Below the pieces are notes generated by a model, which had not been told where the DNA came from, did no database searches, and saw only the letters and a program-made list of their open reading frames with translations. This document shows, in pieces, positions 1 to 10,860 of a DNA stretch of 64,000 nucleotides (within the stretch, counting starts at the first letter, position 1; every line of letters starts with the position of its first letter). Source of the stretch: Rhabditophanes sp. KR3021 (lineage: Eukaryota > Nematoda > Chromadorea > Rhabditida > Alloionematidae); contig CAUJLY010000002.1 of assembly GCA_963281155.1 (NCBI GenBank), positions 3,596,001-3,660,000 of the forward strand. Direction: 5' to 3'. Made by a program: the position numbers and the translations under genes.

Positions 1-237
1 TTTGGGTCTTCCATTTACAATTATGTTTTCTTTAAAGTTGACTAAGGCAGTTATCTGAAATAACAAATCAATTAGAAGTTCCAATACATTTTGAATCATC
101 AACTATTACTACACTTTTAAACATACTTGAGTAACTAATGGCACTAATGTTTGCTCAATCGATTTTGTTTTAATTTCTAAATTTTGCGGATCATATGAAG
201 GCTGCATCGAGGCAGACATTGGAATAGATGAGTCCAT
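1..237 (-). CDS. CTNNA: alpha-catenin, N-terminal two exons (partial, runs off the window)
   Basis: Exon 1 is 127-237 (ATG at 235-237 read on the minus strand, 37 codons). Exon 2 begins at 54 and runs to base 1, in phase 0. The junction has a GTATGT donor and a TTTCAG acceptor, and the intron is 72 bases. The predicted N-terminus reads YDPQNLEIKTKSIEQTL followed by VPLVTQ|ITALVNF. This matches the opening of alpha-catenin, where the family has a WDPKSLEIRT...LEPLVTQVTTLVN-type sequence. Alpha-catenin binds beta-catenin at adherens junctions and links cadherin to actin; the N-terminal vinculin-homology region that starts here is the beta-catenin binding and dimerisation part. The remainder lies left of the window. 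Identification rests on about 55 residues, but the order of conserved positions is specific and plain vinculin fits less well. Confidence 0.8.
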
Positions 238-2197
238 TTTGATAAAATACGGTCTCAAACTCTAGGATAAATAATAAAGAAATGGCAATACTTGAGATTC
301 ATTCAGTATTAAGGCCTTAAATATTTCCTTTAAATCTTTGGCTTTTTGTCAATATTATTGTTCCACTTTTCAGTATTGCAACACTTTAAGCTTGAATATT
401 GCCACAATTTTAAGTTATATTATCGCTCTTAACTGTGTTCTTCCGATTAAGCTTAGTGTTTGCCTTATTATAAGCTTTAAGTTAGTTGGCCAATTAATTT
501 GATTGTTTTTACCAAATTCAAAATAACATTTGTATAGTTTTTACAATTTTCATTAACTATTTGCTGTTAGATGATGTTTGAATCTGTAAATATGTATAGT
601 TAGTTAAATTAATTTTAGTCAGTTAAATTAATTGTAGTCCGTTAAATTAATGGTAGTCAGTTAAATTATTTGTAGTTAGTTAATTTTGTGTGTTTAGGAA
701 TGTGAAATTTCAAAAGCTCGCGACAATGGCACATTAAAAAAAGTTTGATGATAGACTTAGAAAAGTAACTATTCTTTAGATAAAGCAAATATATAATTAC
801 TAAGGAAAGCTTTTGGTGAGGTAAGTAGAGAGTCTTTAAGACCATTAAGTTATGATTAAGACCAGTAAATAATATATCAATATATTCGTGGAGCGCTGTC
901 AGTTTATTAATAGATAGAAGATTGGCAAAGGACGCCTGTTTATCATTACAACACACACCAAACATAACATTGCATAGATAGGGTGAGGAAAAGAGTAAAT
1001 TTATTATGATAAGAAACATTGTTGCCATAAAATTGAAAAAACGCAAAAACACACCCTATCATCATAATCCGATTTTTGAAACAAGATATCTTTAATCATC
1101 ACAAAATTGGGCATTATCTCTCTTTCTTTATATTCAATTACATGAACTAATGGCAATTTACACATCCATTTATACTACCATTTACAATTAAAGTACAACG
1201 CAACAATAAACTATATGCAAAATATCTTTTCTAAATGAATACGCAAAAGATATTATTCTTATTATTTTTATATCATCCGTAACTTTCCTACCGTGATGTG
1301 TAAAAATTAATAATTAAATAAATATTAAAATGAAATTGAAATGTTTCAATACTCCAACCACAAACAATACAACAACCAATATAGTAAATAGTTAATAAGA
1401 ATAAGAATAGGTAATATTCTTGAGATTATGAAGTAAGAAGATGTATGCATAGAACTGGGTGGTACATATAGTTTAATGACAACAACTATGAATTGTTCTT
1501 CTAGTTTCTATTTTCTTACTTCCTATGCAAACAAAATTACGACTATTAGGTGCACATTTTGTAAGTTTTGTCAATTTCTTGCACATATCAATAAGTGAAT
1601 GCTTTTTTAATATTATACTAACAAACATAATCTTAATATAAATTCGATATAAAATTAATAAGATAACTTATTATATTAACTCTTAATATATCATATCAGC
1701 TTAATATAAATTCAATTTCAAACGCCATTTGCGCACAAGCATTTGCATAATATTTAGATAATATCCATAATATTTAATTAACAGATTTATCTAAAAATTA
1801 GGAGCAAGACGCATAGTCCTTGGCGATAGACAAATACTGGATGTAAAAGTCCAGGTGGTTCTTAAAGGAAGACCAAAATATAACAAAACAAATAAATATG
1901 CTTCTTTTTGCGAACAATATATCTGTTAGTTTTTAAAATGATATGATGTATTTTCTGTATGCGTGTCCATATTATTGTTAGTCTTAAACAACCAAAATGT
2001 GCCAACGTTGCAACTTTTGTTGATAACTAGACGGCCAGACACAAAGAGGAACATAATTGGGTTTGTGCCTTGGAAAGTCGACATTCATAAATTTTCTTAA
2101 CTAGAATGTCTGTTTGTATACGTTTGCTTTCGATACTCCCTCTGGATAATAAATAAACAAATCCTATCTATTTCAGCCAAAACATAACTAAATTATA
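238..2197. other. intergenic region between alpha-catenin and TMED
   Basis: About 2 kb of AT-rich sequence holding the presumed divergent promoters of alpha-catenin and the p24 gene. I see a 19-bp tandem repeat (598-690), short direct repeats built on CTTAATATAAATTC near 1630-1720, and slightly GC-richer patches at 1800-1870 and 2030-2100 that could be untranslated leader. A TTTCAG acceptor-like site at 2171-2176 sits 21 bases before the TMED start, so the leader may be spliced. No convincing coding sequence. Confidence 0.5.
598..690. repeat. 19-bp minisatellite, about 5 copies
   Basis: The unit AGTCAGTTAAATTAATTGT starts at 598, 617, 636, 655 and 674, exactly 19 bases apart. Copies differ by one to three substitutions; the last is partial. 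Confidence 0.9.
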
Positions 2198-2907
2198 ATG
2201 ACTAAGTTATTATTTCTATTAGTAGCTGTATGCCTAACTTTTCACACCATTTATTCGATTGAATTAACCTTTTGAATTGCCAGACAATGCTCATGAATGT
2301 TTTATGGAGGAATTAAAAGCTGGTGTTGATAACGTCCTTGAGTATCAAGTAAGTAAAAACATCCATTACGCATTAACAATTGAAAATATGAATAAGAACG
2401 ATAGATAAAGCATACTAATTCCATTATTTTCAGGTAGTCACAGGTGGACAATACGATGTTGATGTGCTAATAGTAGATCCAACTGGAAAAGAATTGTACA
2501 AAGATACTAAAAAACAATATGACAATCACGCGTTCAAGGCAACGATAGATGGCGAATACAAAGTATGCTTCAGTAATGAATTCAGCACCTTTACTCATAA
2601 GGTGGTATATTTTGACTGGCAAAGAAGCGATAAGCCTGCAGTTCCACCAGTGGGTGAAGGTAAACATCAGGGCGCTGTTACTCAATTACAGAATTCAGTG
2701 CAAGTTATCGGAGATAAGTTAAGAAATGTAGATGACTTTCAAACTCACCACAGACTTAGAGAAGCAACAGGCAGAAAAAGAGCTGAACAAATAAACGAAC
2801 GGGTGTTTCTGTGGTCGTTAGGACAAACTGCTGTTATTATACTAATTGGTGTTGGTCAAATCCAAATTCTCAAATCGTTTTTTACAGATAGAAGAACTAA
2901 GTTCTAA
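2198..2907 (+). CDS. TMED7: p24 family cargo receptor, gamma type (TMED3/TMED7-like), with one frame break
   Basis: p24 proteins are type I membrane proteins that cycle between ER and Golgi in COPI and COPII vesicles as cargo and coat adaptors. Exons are 2198-2348 and 2434-2907. A signal peptide (MTKLLFLLVAVCLTFHTIYS) precedes a GOLD domain containing GGQYDVDVL and CFSNEFSTFTHK, then a coiled coil (THHRLREATGRKRAE), a C-terminal membrane helix and a short tail with the FF motif (SFFTDRR) that binds coats. The ELTF-ELPD start of the mature domain and the THF/HRLRE segment place it with gamma-type TMED7/3. The frame breaks at 2270-2275: the run TTTT before GAATTGCCAGAC gives TGA, while three T's would read straight through into the family sequence. 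Corrected length is 207 residues, normal for the family. A one-base assembly error is likelier than a pseudogene because all other features are intact. Confidence 0.88.
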
Positions 2908-3266
2908 TTATTTATTTTTTGTTAAGTGTCTTATTTATAAATGCAAGTACAATCTAAGTATAATATGATCATGTGTAATAATTATTGAAATTAGTTAATG
3001 TAGAAAAATAAAACAATGATTTGCGTATATTTAAAAGTTTGTTAAAGAATACTCTATTCAGAAAATATATTTCAAAACTAAAAAATCCTTTGAAATAGAC
3101 CAAGAATATGTCAAAACTCTTTTATTGTTTATAGAACATCGGAAACATATTAAACAAAAACAGATTATGATGAATAGCCAAATGATTTGGCGACAACTAT
3201 ATTAAAGATAATAATAAAAAATATAAAATCAGAACAGGTAAAAAACACTAAGAGTTAAAGATTTCC
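2908..3266. other. convergent 3' flanks of TMED and XRN2
   Basis: AT-rich spacer between two converging genes. A polyadenylation-type AATAAA lies at about 3006 for TMED, and TTTATT at 3119 would be AATAAA for XRN2 on the minus strand. No other gene seen. Confidence 0.6.
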
Positions 3267-6200
3267 TTAATTGTTATTTTGGTAGTTGCGTTGGTTGCCA
3301 CGATGAAAGTTCCCCCCGAAACTGTTTCCACGGAATCTTTTAAAATTTCCACTCGAATTCATGCTTCTGGAATTATTATATCCACCTCCGCCCTTACTTT
3401 CATACTCTAAAAATATTTTTTCCGGAGCAACAGACCCTTCCAAAATATAGGTTGGGTAGGCATATTGGTCTTCAAAGGCAGGATCTCTTAGTAAAGTCAT
3501 AGCACATGAGTTTGTAAAGTCTTGACAGATCTCAGCCTTAATTGGCGAGTAAAATGGCTTTCCAGGAAGAACCGAATCTTCTTTTCGACCTATCAAACCG
3601 TTCATTCCATTTGTTAGGTACTTATTGATTGACGTCCAAGTATTATCTAAATTGCTTTCATAAATGGAAGAAAGATGCTTGAAAGCAGGATGCTTATTTG
3701 AAACAAAAAGAATATTCTCCCCACGGATATTACGTCTTTTTTCATCTTCTGTCAACCCATCCATGTTGCTATTCAAACAATCCAAGAGTCTTTCTTGGTC
3801 AACGAAAGGAAGCAGTGCAACTCCCATCCAGGCAAACTTGTGACCATTAAGGTCGATGGCGAAATCTAAGGGGTAGAAGTCATAAATTTCACTGTCTGAT
3901 TCCGACATCAATCTTCTCCAGCACTCTGGGACATTGAGGCTACTAGCAGCTGGAAAAACACCCATTAACTGTTGAAGAGGTTTGAATGGTGTAGTAGTAG
4001 ATGGGAAAACCGCTTCGTAGTTTGCGATTTCATCAAAATCAGAAGCAAATGGAGCATAGTGATATGGGTAAAACCAATCCCAGGAAACACAACCTCTATA
4101 ATAGTATCTTAACACCCAGCACATTCCTTCCATGTAAGCTTGTGCTACAACTCTTCTAAAACGCTCAGAGGTATCACTGAATTCCACCCCAAACTTTTCT
4201 TGATAATAGCGATCCTTCCATCCGCCTTCATGGAATTTGATGTTATCTTCAGGCTCCGAATCAGTCTCATATTGTTTCCAGGCGTTTTGAGCAGGAATAA
4301 TCTTGATTGGTTCAGTCAGTTTTGGAGTCTTGGCAGGCATCAGCACACTTAACAGTCTCATTTCCGTAGTTTTGATAGATTCCTTCTCAGTTTTTTCCAT
4401 ATAAGCTTGAATTTGGTCAGCACCAAATTGTTGGCCATGGTTACGATTAAATTGAAAGAATTGCTTAGAGTTGTTCCTATTAACAGATGTTCCTTCATTT
4501 TCTGGAGCATGCTTCCGCTTCATAGCTTTTCTTTTGCTTTAAATCTGCTTTCGTTAACACGTCTTCTTCTAAAAATTTCATCCTCCTCATTGCCTAAATC
4601 ATCAAGAATCAGCGCCATTCTTTCCATGTTAACTTCACCATTATCAGTTAAGTTTCCATTGCATTTCTCAATCATGTTTTTGTATTGCCTAACAAGCATA
4701 TCAATTGCTCCTTCGCGAATTTCAAGTGCCGGAAGATGAGGCAAAAAGTCATTCCCAACTATAACAGCATAAAAATATGATTACAAAAAGACTTTGGTTG
4801 CAGTTTCGATTTTCAGTAAGGATATTTTACATGATAGTTCATCTTTTAAATAGTACTTGCTCGATTCTTCAAGAGCAGACAAACGAGATGGAAGAACGCG
4901 CCAATATTTCTGGGAACTGATCTTTCCTGACCTCGAAAACAGAGTCTTTATTTCAAAGAAAGTAAGTAAAATACCAAGTAACAATAATCTAATACCTTTA
5001 GGTAAATATTGACTTTTCGGTACCGTTTGTTCGACGAACTGTGTCTAATTTCCCGTCTATCAGATAAGCTTACACGGAATTGTCATGAAAAGGCATTCAT
5101 AGTGTGTTTGAAGGTTGCATCTAATGGAAATATCACATTGGTCAGCAATATCTCTAAAGCCCGATCAACATTAGAAGCTCAACTTTTGTTTCGTTAAAGT
5201 TTTTGCTCCAGGGTAATTTAAATAATAATCATAAACTTTATGTTATATTTTAGATGTCTATATTCTGAACAACTGGCTCCAAATTTAGCCACCGCCATTA
5301 CTCAATTAAAAAAGAACAATTGAATATTGTGGAGTAGGAAGTGCTGAATCTAGCATAAATTAGTTAAGGAATAAGACTGCTGCTAATGTCTACGAATATA
5401 TTGTGAATGATGTCATGGAGGTTAACTTTACTGCTGTAGAATTAAGAAGAATCTTTTGGGAAGGTGTTTCTAAAAACTAAGAAATTTCGAGCTTTGGCAA
5501 CGTTAGGAATTGGATTACCGGAAGACCTCTTAGATCCGCAACCTCTGTATATGGATGTTATTTTACATATATTTTGGTCTTTAATTATGGGAAAATAACC
5601 TCTAGAGTTAACTGTCACGTCGGTTCGGCATTCATTGAGAATCCTGAAGACAAGGCAGAAATTGACTCAGGAATCGCAACAAGAAAGACAATTTTGAATC
5701 TACAATGGGCGACTTCTAACAAAATTAATTTAAATGGAAATGCAAGAGAAGTTCTTCAGCTGGATCAAGATGGCGAAATTGTTTTCATTCAGCAAATTGT
5801 TACAGTGCAGCTCAATCTGTTGAAGTAGCACACAAAACTGCTCGGTATCCATTCAACTTGGATATATTTATCATGGATTTAAATGTGTGTATTTAGATTA
5901 ACTTGATGTTCATAGTACTTTGTCTATTTATCTTAATAAATATTTTTGAACAGTAACTTACCTAAAAAGCACATAAACACCCAGTCGTCAATTGCTCTCT
6001 CCAAATTAAATTTAAAAGACGAATTTTCCATCATAAGTTCACGCTCCAAATATTCTCGCAATATAGGTATTCGAATGAAGATAAAGTTTGTTTTGCGAGG
6101 TGGAAGTCCATTGCTTGAAGTTGACTGCATTAGTCCTCCATCACAATCTTTCAATTCATGGCCTATCTTGTTGCACAAATCACAGGGTCTAGGAGCTCCA

Positions 6201-7700
6201 GGAACAAATTCTTCCCTTATGATGTTAAAATTGATTTCGTGAGTTGCTAATCCCAGCATAATCAAATCGGCGTCAGCTCCACACAGACAATGAGATGTAT
6301 TTGGATCATGACCCTCTGAAGCCCTTTGCTTACGAACAAAGTCCATAATTTTGTGCTCTCCTTCTCCTGGAACACTGGCATCACTCAGAATAACACTGAT
6401 ATTGGCCCAACTTGGATCACTTTTCAATTTTCGAGCTATATAGTAACTTAAGGCTTTGGACAATCTTTCCATAAATTCCGTACCTAAGACCATCAAAATG
6501 TTAATAAAAGCAAAAAAACCCAAATTTTAGTCAAACATTTGTCAATTTAAGTGGCCAAGCAGATGGTTTGATCATCTCAGTTGACCAAACTTTCTGCAAA
6601 TTTAGTAACTTATTCATTCAAAATATGACTATTAGCTGAAAGGCATAGATTTTATCATGATTAAGGACAATGCTTAAATAATTTAATAGGTACTTATCAT
6701 TTTGTATAAATATGTCATACATGATTAAATTTTATTATTTTATACTACTAATAGTTAAAAAGCAAATTAAAAAATTTGCACGCTCAAAATGCTTGGTAAT
6801 TAGTATGCCCAAAAGCTCCATTTTATATAATTAAAGATAATAGACAACGAATTGCTGAATTGACAAAGAACAAAGATGAAGAGGATGCTAGAAATGAATT
6901 TGTTAACTTTCTCAAAAAAGTTTAAGAAAAGACTTTAAACTAAGTAACAAGTCGAAGAACACCACCGCTTTGAATGGGATTGCATGTGTATTGTTTCATA
7001 GATAAGAACAATAAGTCCTACTATATCAGGATGACTAATAATAGAAATAAATTAGTCAAAACATGTTTCCAGAAAAGAAGGATCAGGTAGCACAATTAAT
7101 TCTTCAAAGGCTCTTAGATGCCAATGAACCTGTTGATTTAAGAAAGCCTTCCTAATTGGCTTATTTATCTATATTTGTCTACCCCTTGTTAATTTAATAA
7201 ACGATTGTACCTGGCGTAATGCAGTTCCTATCGAACCAGTCTTGCTTTTCCTTCTTTGGCGGAACTGGGATTCCTTGACCAATTAGACGTTCTCTTACTG
7301 CTTCAATTTCTCGTTGCTTGTCAATTACTTCTTTGGCTCCCCGAAAACGTCTACTTCTTTGCTGATTCATCTTAGCTCTAGGAGCAACTCCGTCAACGGC
7401 CATATAGAGAACACGCCTTGGTCTGATAATTGCCATTAATCTATCAATGTACTCGAAAATCAAGACAAATATCTCATCTTCGCTCTCTGGCGCTGGACGA
7501 TCGTCAGGATGAGAGCAAGGGTGAATAATTCCATTCATATCTAAATATAGGTTGTCAAATTCCTGGAAATTCTGATTTGGCTTCGTACAATCTATTGGTA
7601 TCCTCGTTCCGTCGATTTCAGTTGGGAATTCCTCAACTACATCACTAACAATGGATGGATACTTTCTTGAAAGCCATCTAAAAAAAGCCGGGACTCCCAT
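3267..7700 (-). CDS. XRN2: 5'-3' exoribonuclease 2 (XRN2/Rat1)
   Basis: Nuclear 5'-3' exonuclease that degrades uncapped RNA, trims pre-rRNA and snoRNA, and promotes RNA polymerase II termination. Exons on the minus strand are 7211-7700, 5962-6483 and 3267-4758. The protein starts [15 protein letters not shown] and carries the acidic catalytic set ([47 protein letters not shown]), the XRN2-type zinc knuckle [14 protein letters not shown], and [10 protein letters not shown]. The second conserved region contains [32 protein letters not shown] and [10 protein letters not shown]. The tail is rich in Gly, Asn and Arg. The zinc knuckle and nuclear-type linker exclude XRN1. The frame shifts at about 4527-4537, in an AAGAAAAGC run just before MKRKH; one extra A restores it. 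The corrected length of about 834 residues compares with 950 in human. Its two introns (727 and 1203 bases) are far longer than most here and contain antisense coding-like debris. Confidence 0.93.
4759..5961 (+). pseudogene. unrecognised broken coding sequence in XRN2 intron 2, antisense to host
   Basis: Plus-strand stretches with protein-like composition occur in several frames: [18 protein letters not shown] near 4885-4960, then a GTAAGT...TTTAG intron-like gap, then [20 protein letters not shown] (about 5092-5152), [11 protein letters not shown] (5282-5315), [11 protein letters not shown] (5388-5421), [20 protein letters not shown] (5491-5551) and [19 protein letters not shown] (5654-5710). 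They are separated by stops and frame changes. I do not recognise the family. Either this is one decayed gene, or introns and base errors hide an intact nested gene. Confidence 0.35.
6484..7210 (+). pseudogene. coding-like fragments in XRN2 intron 1, antisense to host
   Basis: Plus-strand pieces with protein-like composition: [20 protein letters not shown] (about 6852-6915), [19 protein letters not shown] (about 7007-7063) and [20 protein letters not shown] (about 7064-7125), in different frames with stops between. The rest of the intron is AT-rich and featureless. No family recognised; possibly part of the same decayed locus as the debris in intron 2. Confidence 0.25.
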
Positions 7701-8195
7701 AATAAACTAAAAATAACTTGCATAATTAATAAATACAATACTAAAAATGTTTTAAATAATTAAATCGGCTGGTTGCATATTACATAAATAATTGAAAGCT
7801 GATCAAAATTGGTTCAAATACTTGAATTCTAAAATTTGCTGCAAATATTGCACTATATTCTCTCAATTATTTCAAAATATTCGCACGGTTCATATATGTG
7901 TTGTTTGACATAAAGAACGTAAGCACCGCGTTGGAGCAACACTACGACACATCACTATATGTGGCATTTTGGTTAAATGAATACACTTTAGTTTATACAA
8001 TTTAATTTAAATTTACAAGCTGCTACTCCCACGTTGATTTATGCAAATATCGAATACATACCCTTCCAACATATCGTAGCTGTCTACCTGTCTGGATCTT
8101 GCACCGATTGTTAACACTTTTTTGGTTTAATTTAAAAGATACTCACCATTACATAGTCGCATTTAAGGTTTTTAAATCTATTCTTTTACCCGAAA
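7701..8195. promoter_or_regulatory. shared divergent promoter region of XRN2 and NOP58
   Basis: 495 bases separate two divergent start codons (XRN2 to the left, NOP58 to the right). No TATA box or known element can be assigned with confidence. Both products act in nuclear RNA processing, so co-regulation is plausible but inferred. Confidence 0.45.
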
Positions 8196-10216
8196 ATGTT
8201 GGTCCTGTTTGAAAATGCAGCAGGATATGCTGTTTTCAAAGTCCTGGACGAAGGCAAACTTAAGAAAGTAGACACTGTGTATGAACAATTCGGCTCCCTT
8301 GAAAATTGCCAGAAAAAGTAAGTTTTAACTATCTTCTACATTTAATTGATTTGTTTTGTTGTTTAGTTTGGAGTTGGTTAATTTCCACAAGTTTAAAAAT
8401 GTCGATGATGCTGTAACGTCTATCAGTTCAATCCAAGACGGAAAGATGGCCAAGTCACTGAAGAAAGCCTTGAAGATGAAAAGTGATGAAGTGTGCGATC
8501 TTGCTGTAGGAGATACCAAACTTTCCACCATTATCAAGGAAAACATGAGTATCACTTGTAAGCACTCAGATGCTATTTCCGAGTTGATGCGTTGTATCAG
8601 ATCCAACATGGACGAGCTTTTGGTTGATCACAAGGAGGAACTCACTGCCATGCAATTGGCCTTGTCTCACAGCGTCTCAAGATACCGTGTCAAATTCAAC
8701 CCCGAAAAGATTGACACCATGATCGTACAAGCTGTCTCACTTCTCGACGATTTGGACAAAGAGCTCAACAACTATATCATGAGAGCCAGAGAATGGTACG
8801 GATGGCACTTCCCAGAGCTCGGTAAGATGGTTCAGGATCATCAAGCTTTCGCCAAGGTTGTCAAGGCAATTCAAATGAAAGAAAATGCAATCAACACGGA
8901 TTTGTCAGGAATCTTACCTGAAGAACTTGAAGCCAGAGTCAAAGAAGAAGCCGAGATGTCTATGGGAACTGCTATTTCCGAAATTGATATGCTCCACATC
9001 TCCAACCTTTGTGATGAAGTTTTGGGACTCACAACTTACCGTTCTGACTTAGCCGAATACCTCAAAAATCGTATGGCAGCTCTTGCACCCAATCTTACTG
9101 CTTTGGTTGGGGAATTGGTTGGTGCTCGTCTGATCTCCCACGCCGGTAAGTTTAGCTCTCCAACATATCCTAATTAAACTAAACAATGGCGAAGTGGCTT
9201 AACCAAAAGATATTAAAAAAAGTATCATGTAGTTTAGTTAAAAATAGACTAACAGAAGTAATCTAGCTAAAAGATACTAAGTCATAAGATACATAAGTAA
9301 TTTAGCAATAACATTTCCATTATTATCATGCCAACATTCCCGAGATTTAAGCACGCATTGAAGCGATTGACATACTTTACATTCACTGGAGCATTTCCTT
9401 CGCCAACATAAGATATTTGACTTGCTGGCTTTTGCAGCTTGGCCGCCTCACGCTTTTCCGTATTTGTCATTAATAATCAGTTTAATATAATGTAAGAAAA
9501 CGGACCAAGAAGGCGAGTGTGTGGTTCTAAATGAGCAGAATGAATGACAAAAAATTGAAAATGTGTTTATTATAAATCATCAAAGTTTTAATATATATGA
9601 ACATTCATTAAATAATATTCAAAATTGGATGAGTGGAAGCAATTAAATATCTTTTTATCAATAAAACTCCTTCTAAATTTAAAATCCCATACGGCGACAA
9701 ATTACTTTTGTACATACATAACTTTTTATTCTTACAGGATCACTCGTCAACTTGGCCAAATACCCTGCCTCAACCGTACAAATTCTTGGAGCCGAGAAAG
9801 CCCTCTTCCGTGCTTTAAAAGCTAAAAAAGATACACCAAAGTATGGTTTAATTTACCATGCTCAACTCGTCGGCCAAGTTCCTCAAAAGTTGAAGGGAAA
9901 AATGGCTCGTAAACTTGCTGCTAAGGTATCTTTGTCTACTCGTATCGACGCCCTTTGCGACGAAACCACTGGAAACGATGTTGGTATTGAAGCACGTGCC
10001 TACCTTGAGAAACAGAGCAGAGATGAACAAGACAGAGGAGCTGGTGGAGCTAAAGTTAATGGCATAAACAAAGGAGTCAAAAGCCTAAATTTCAAGTCAG
10101 AAGTTTATTCATATGACGATGCTAATGACGACACTGCTAAAGGAAAGAAAAGAAAGTTGCCGGAATCTGAAAAGAGATCTTCAAAGAAACCTAAGACTGA
10201 AGAAGAAGAAGAGTAA
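8196..10216 (+). CDS. NOP58: nucleolar protein 58, box C/D snoRNP core
   Basis: NOP58 binds box C/D snoRNAs with fibrillarin, NOP56 and SNU13 to guide 2'-O-methylation and processing of rRNA in the nucleolus. Exons are 8196-8317, 8367-9145 and 9738-10216; junction phases agree and the product is 459 residues. It starts [16 protein letters not shown]. It has the N-terminal domain, the coiled-coil NOSIC region ([29 protein letters not shown]), and the Nop domain with [11 protein letters not shown] joined to [19 protein letters not shown] across intron 2. The tail is the typical lysine and acidic stretch ending in EEEEE. Human NOP58 is 529 residues, the tail being shorter here. Intron 2 (592 bases) is unusually long and could host a snoRNA, but I found no clear C/D box pair; it does contain an antisense coding-like fragment. 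Confidence 0.96.
9255..9470 (-). pseudogene. cysteine-rich coding-like fragment in NOP58 intron 2, antisense to host
   Basis: Starting at 9470 on the minus strand, one frame reads [21 protein letters not shown] second frame then gives a cysteine-rich string ([20 protein letters not shown], then CWHD). The spacing recalls CXC-type zinc-binding regions such as the one before the SET domain of E(z)/EZH2, but the match is short and no SET domain follows. It is probably a fragment; the family is not established. Confidence 0.2.
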
Positions 10217-10860
10217 TTGTTGCTCTTTTTTGTTTTTAATATGTTCATTTTTTCTTATTTTTATCAATGTTTCTTTGTTGTTAAACCATTTTGTTATATG
10301 TTGTTTTGGTTCTTAATGCTTGCTTTGATGGTCAATAAATCCATTATACAATAAATCGTCTTTCTAACTCTAATACATGACATTATCTAACTACTTCATG
10401 GTAAACATACTATTTTTATGTCAAATATTCAATTTATCATAAATACTTATTTTATTTAAGGCAGACGTTAAATTAAACACAAAAATCAAACCTAATTATG
10501 ACATTCCCAAATCCATCATAAAACGCATGCCAAATCCATCATAAAAAACATGTTCAAATCCATCATAACATGTTCAAACACAAAAAACAATAACATTACC
10601 TCCTTTTATTGTATATCAAATCCGTGATACAAAAGTATCCCCCCTTCTTTCATATTTACGTGTCTTTTAGTACAAAATGTAGAAGCATAATTACTATTTA
10701 AATCGATTTGATTGACAAAATGTGCTGCATAACCTTCTATTGCCCATTTTTTAGAGCATAAGGCTGTTGTTATAAACATATTTTGTTTTAACTAACATTC
10801 ACAATATAACAAATATAATTACATACAGCTAATAAATACCATATTTATTCTTTACTTGCC
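10217..10860. other. NOP58 3' flank and kelch gene 5' flank
   Basis: A polyadenylation-type AATAAA lies at about 10336 and a second at 10351. A short tandem repeat is at 10507-10576. The rest is AT-rich and presumably holds the kelch-gene promoter. No coding sequence seen. Confidence 0.5.
10507..10576. repeat. 23-24-bp tandem repeat, 3 copies
   Basis: The unit CCAAATCCATCATAAAA plus a CATG-containing spacer begins at about 10507, 10530 and 10554. Copies differ slightly in the spacer. Confidence 0.8.

Noticed and set aside
666..1052. Minus-strand open frame of 128 codons upstream of TMED
   Set aside because: Composition is Leu, Phe, Ile, Asn and Lys as expected from random AT-rich DNA; no domain, no family pattern, no splice structure.
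1801..1870. Possible tRNA-like segment (GGAGCAAGACGCATAGTCC...)
   Set aside because: No cloverleaf with a proper T-loop (GTTCRANNC) or matching acceptor stem could be drawn.
9282..9470. E(z)/EZH2 CXC-domain relic in NOP58 intron 2
   Set aside because: The cysteine spacing is suggestive, but only about 20 residues match and no SET domain or further CXC repeat follows; listed only as an unassigned fragment.
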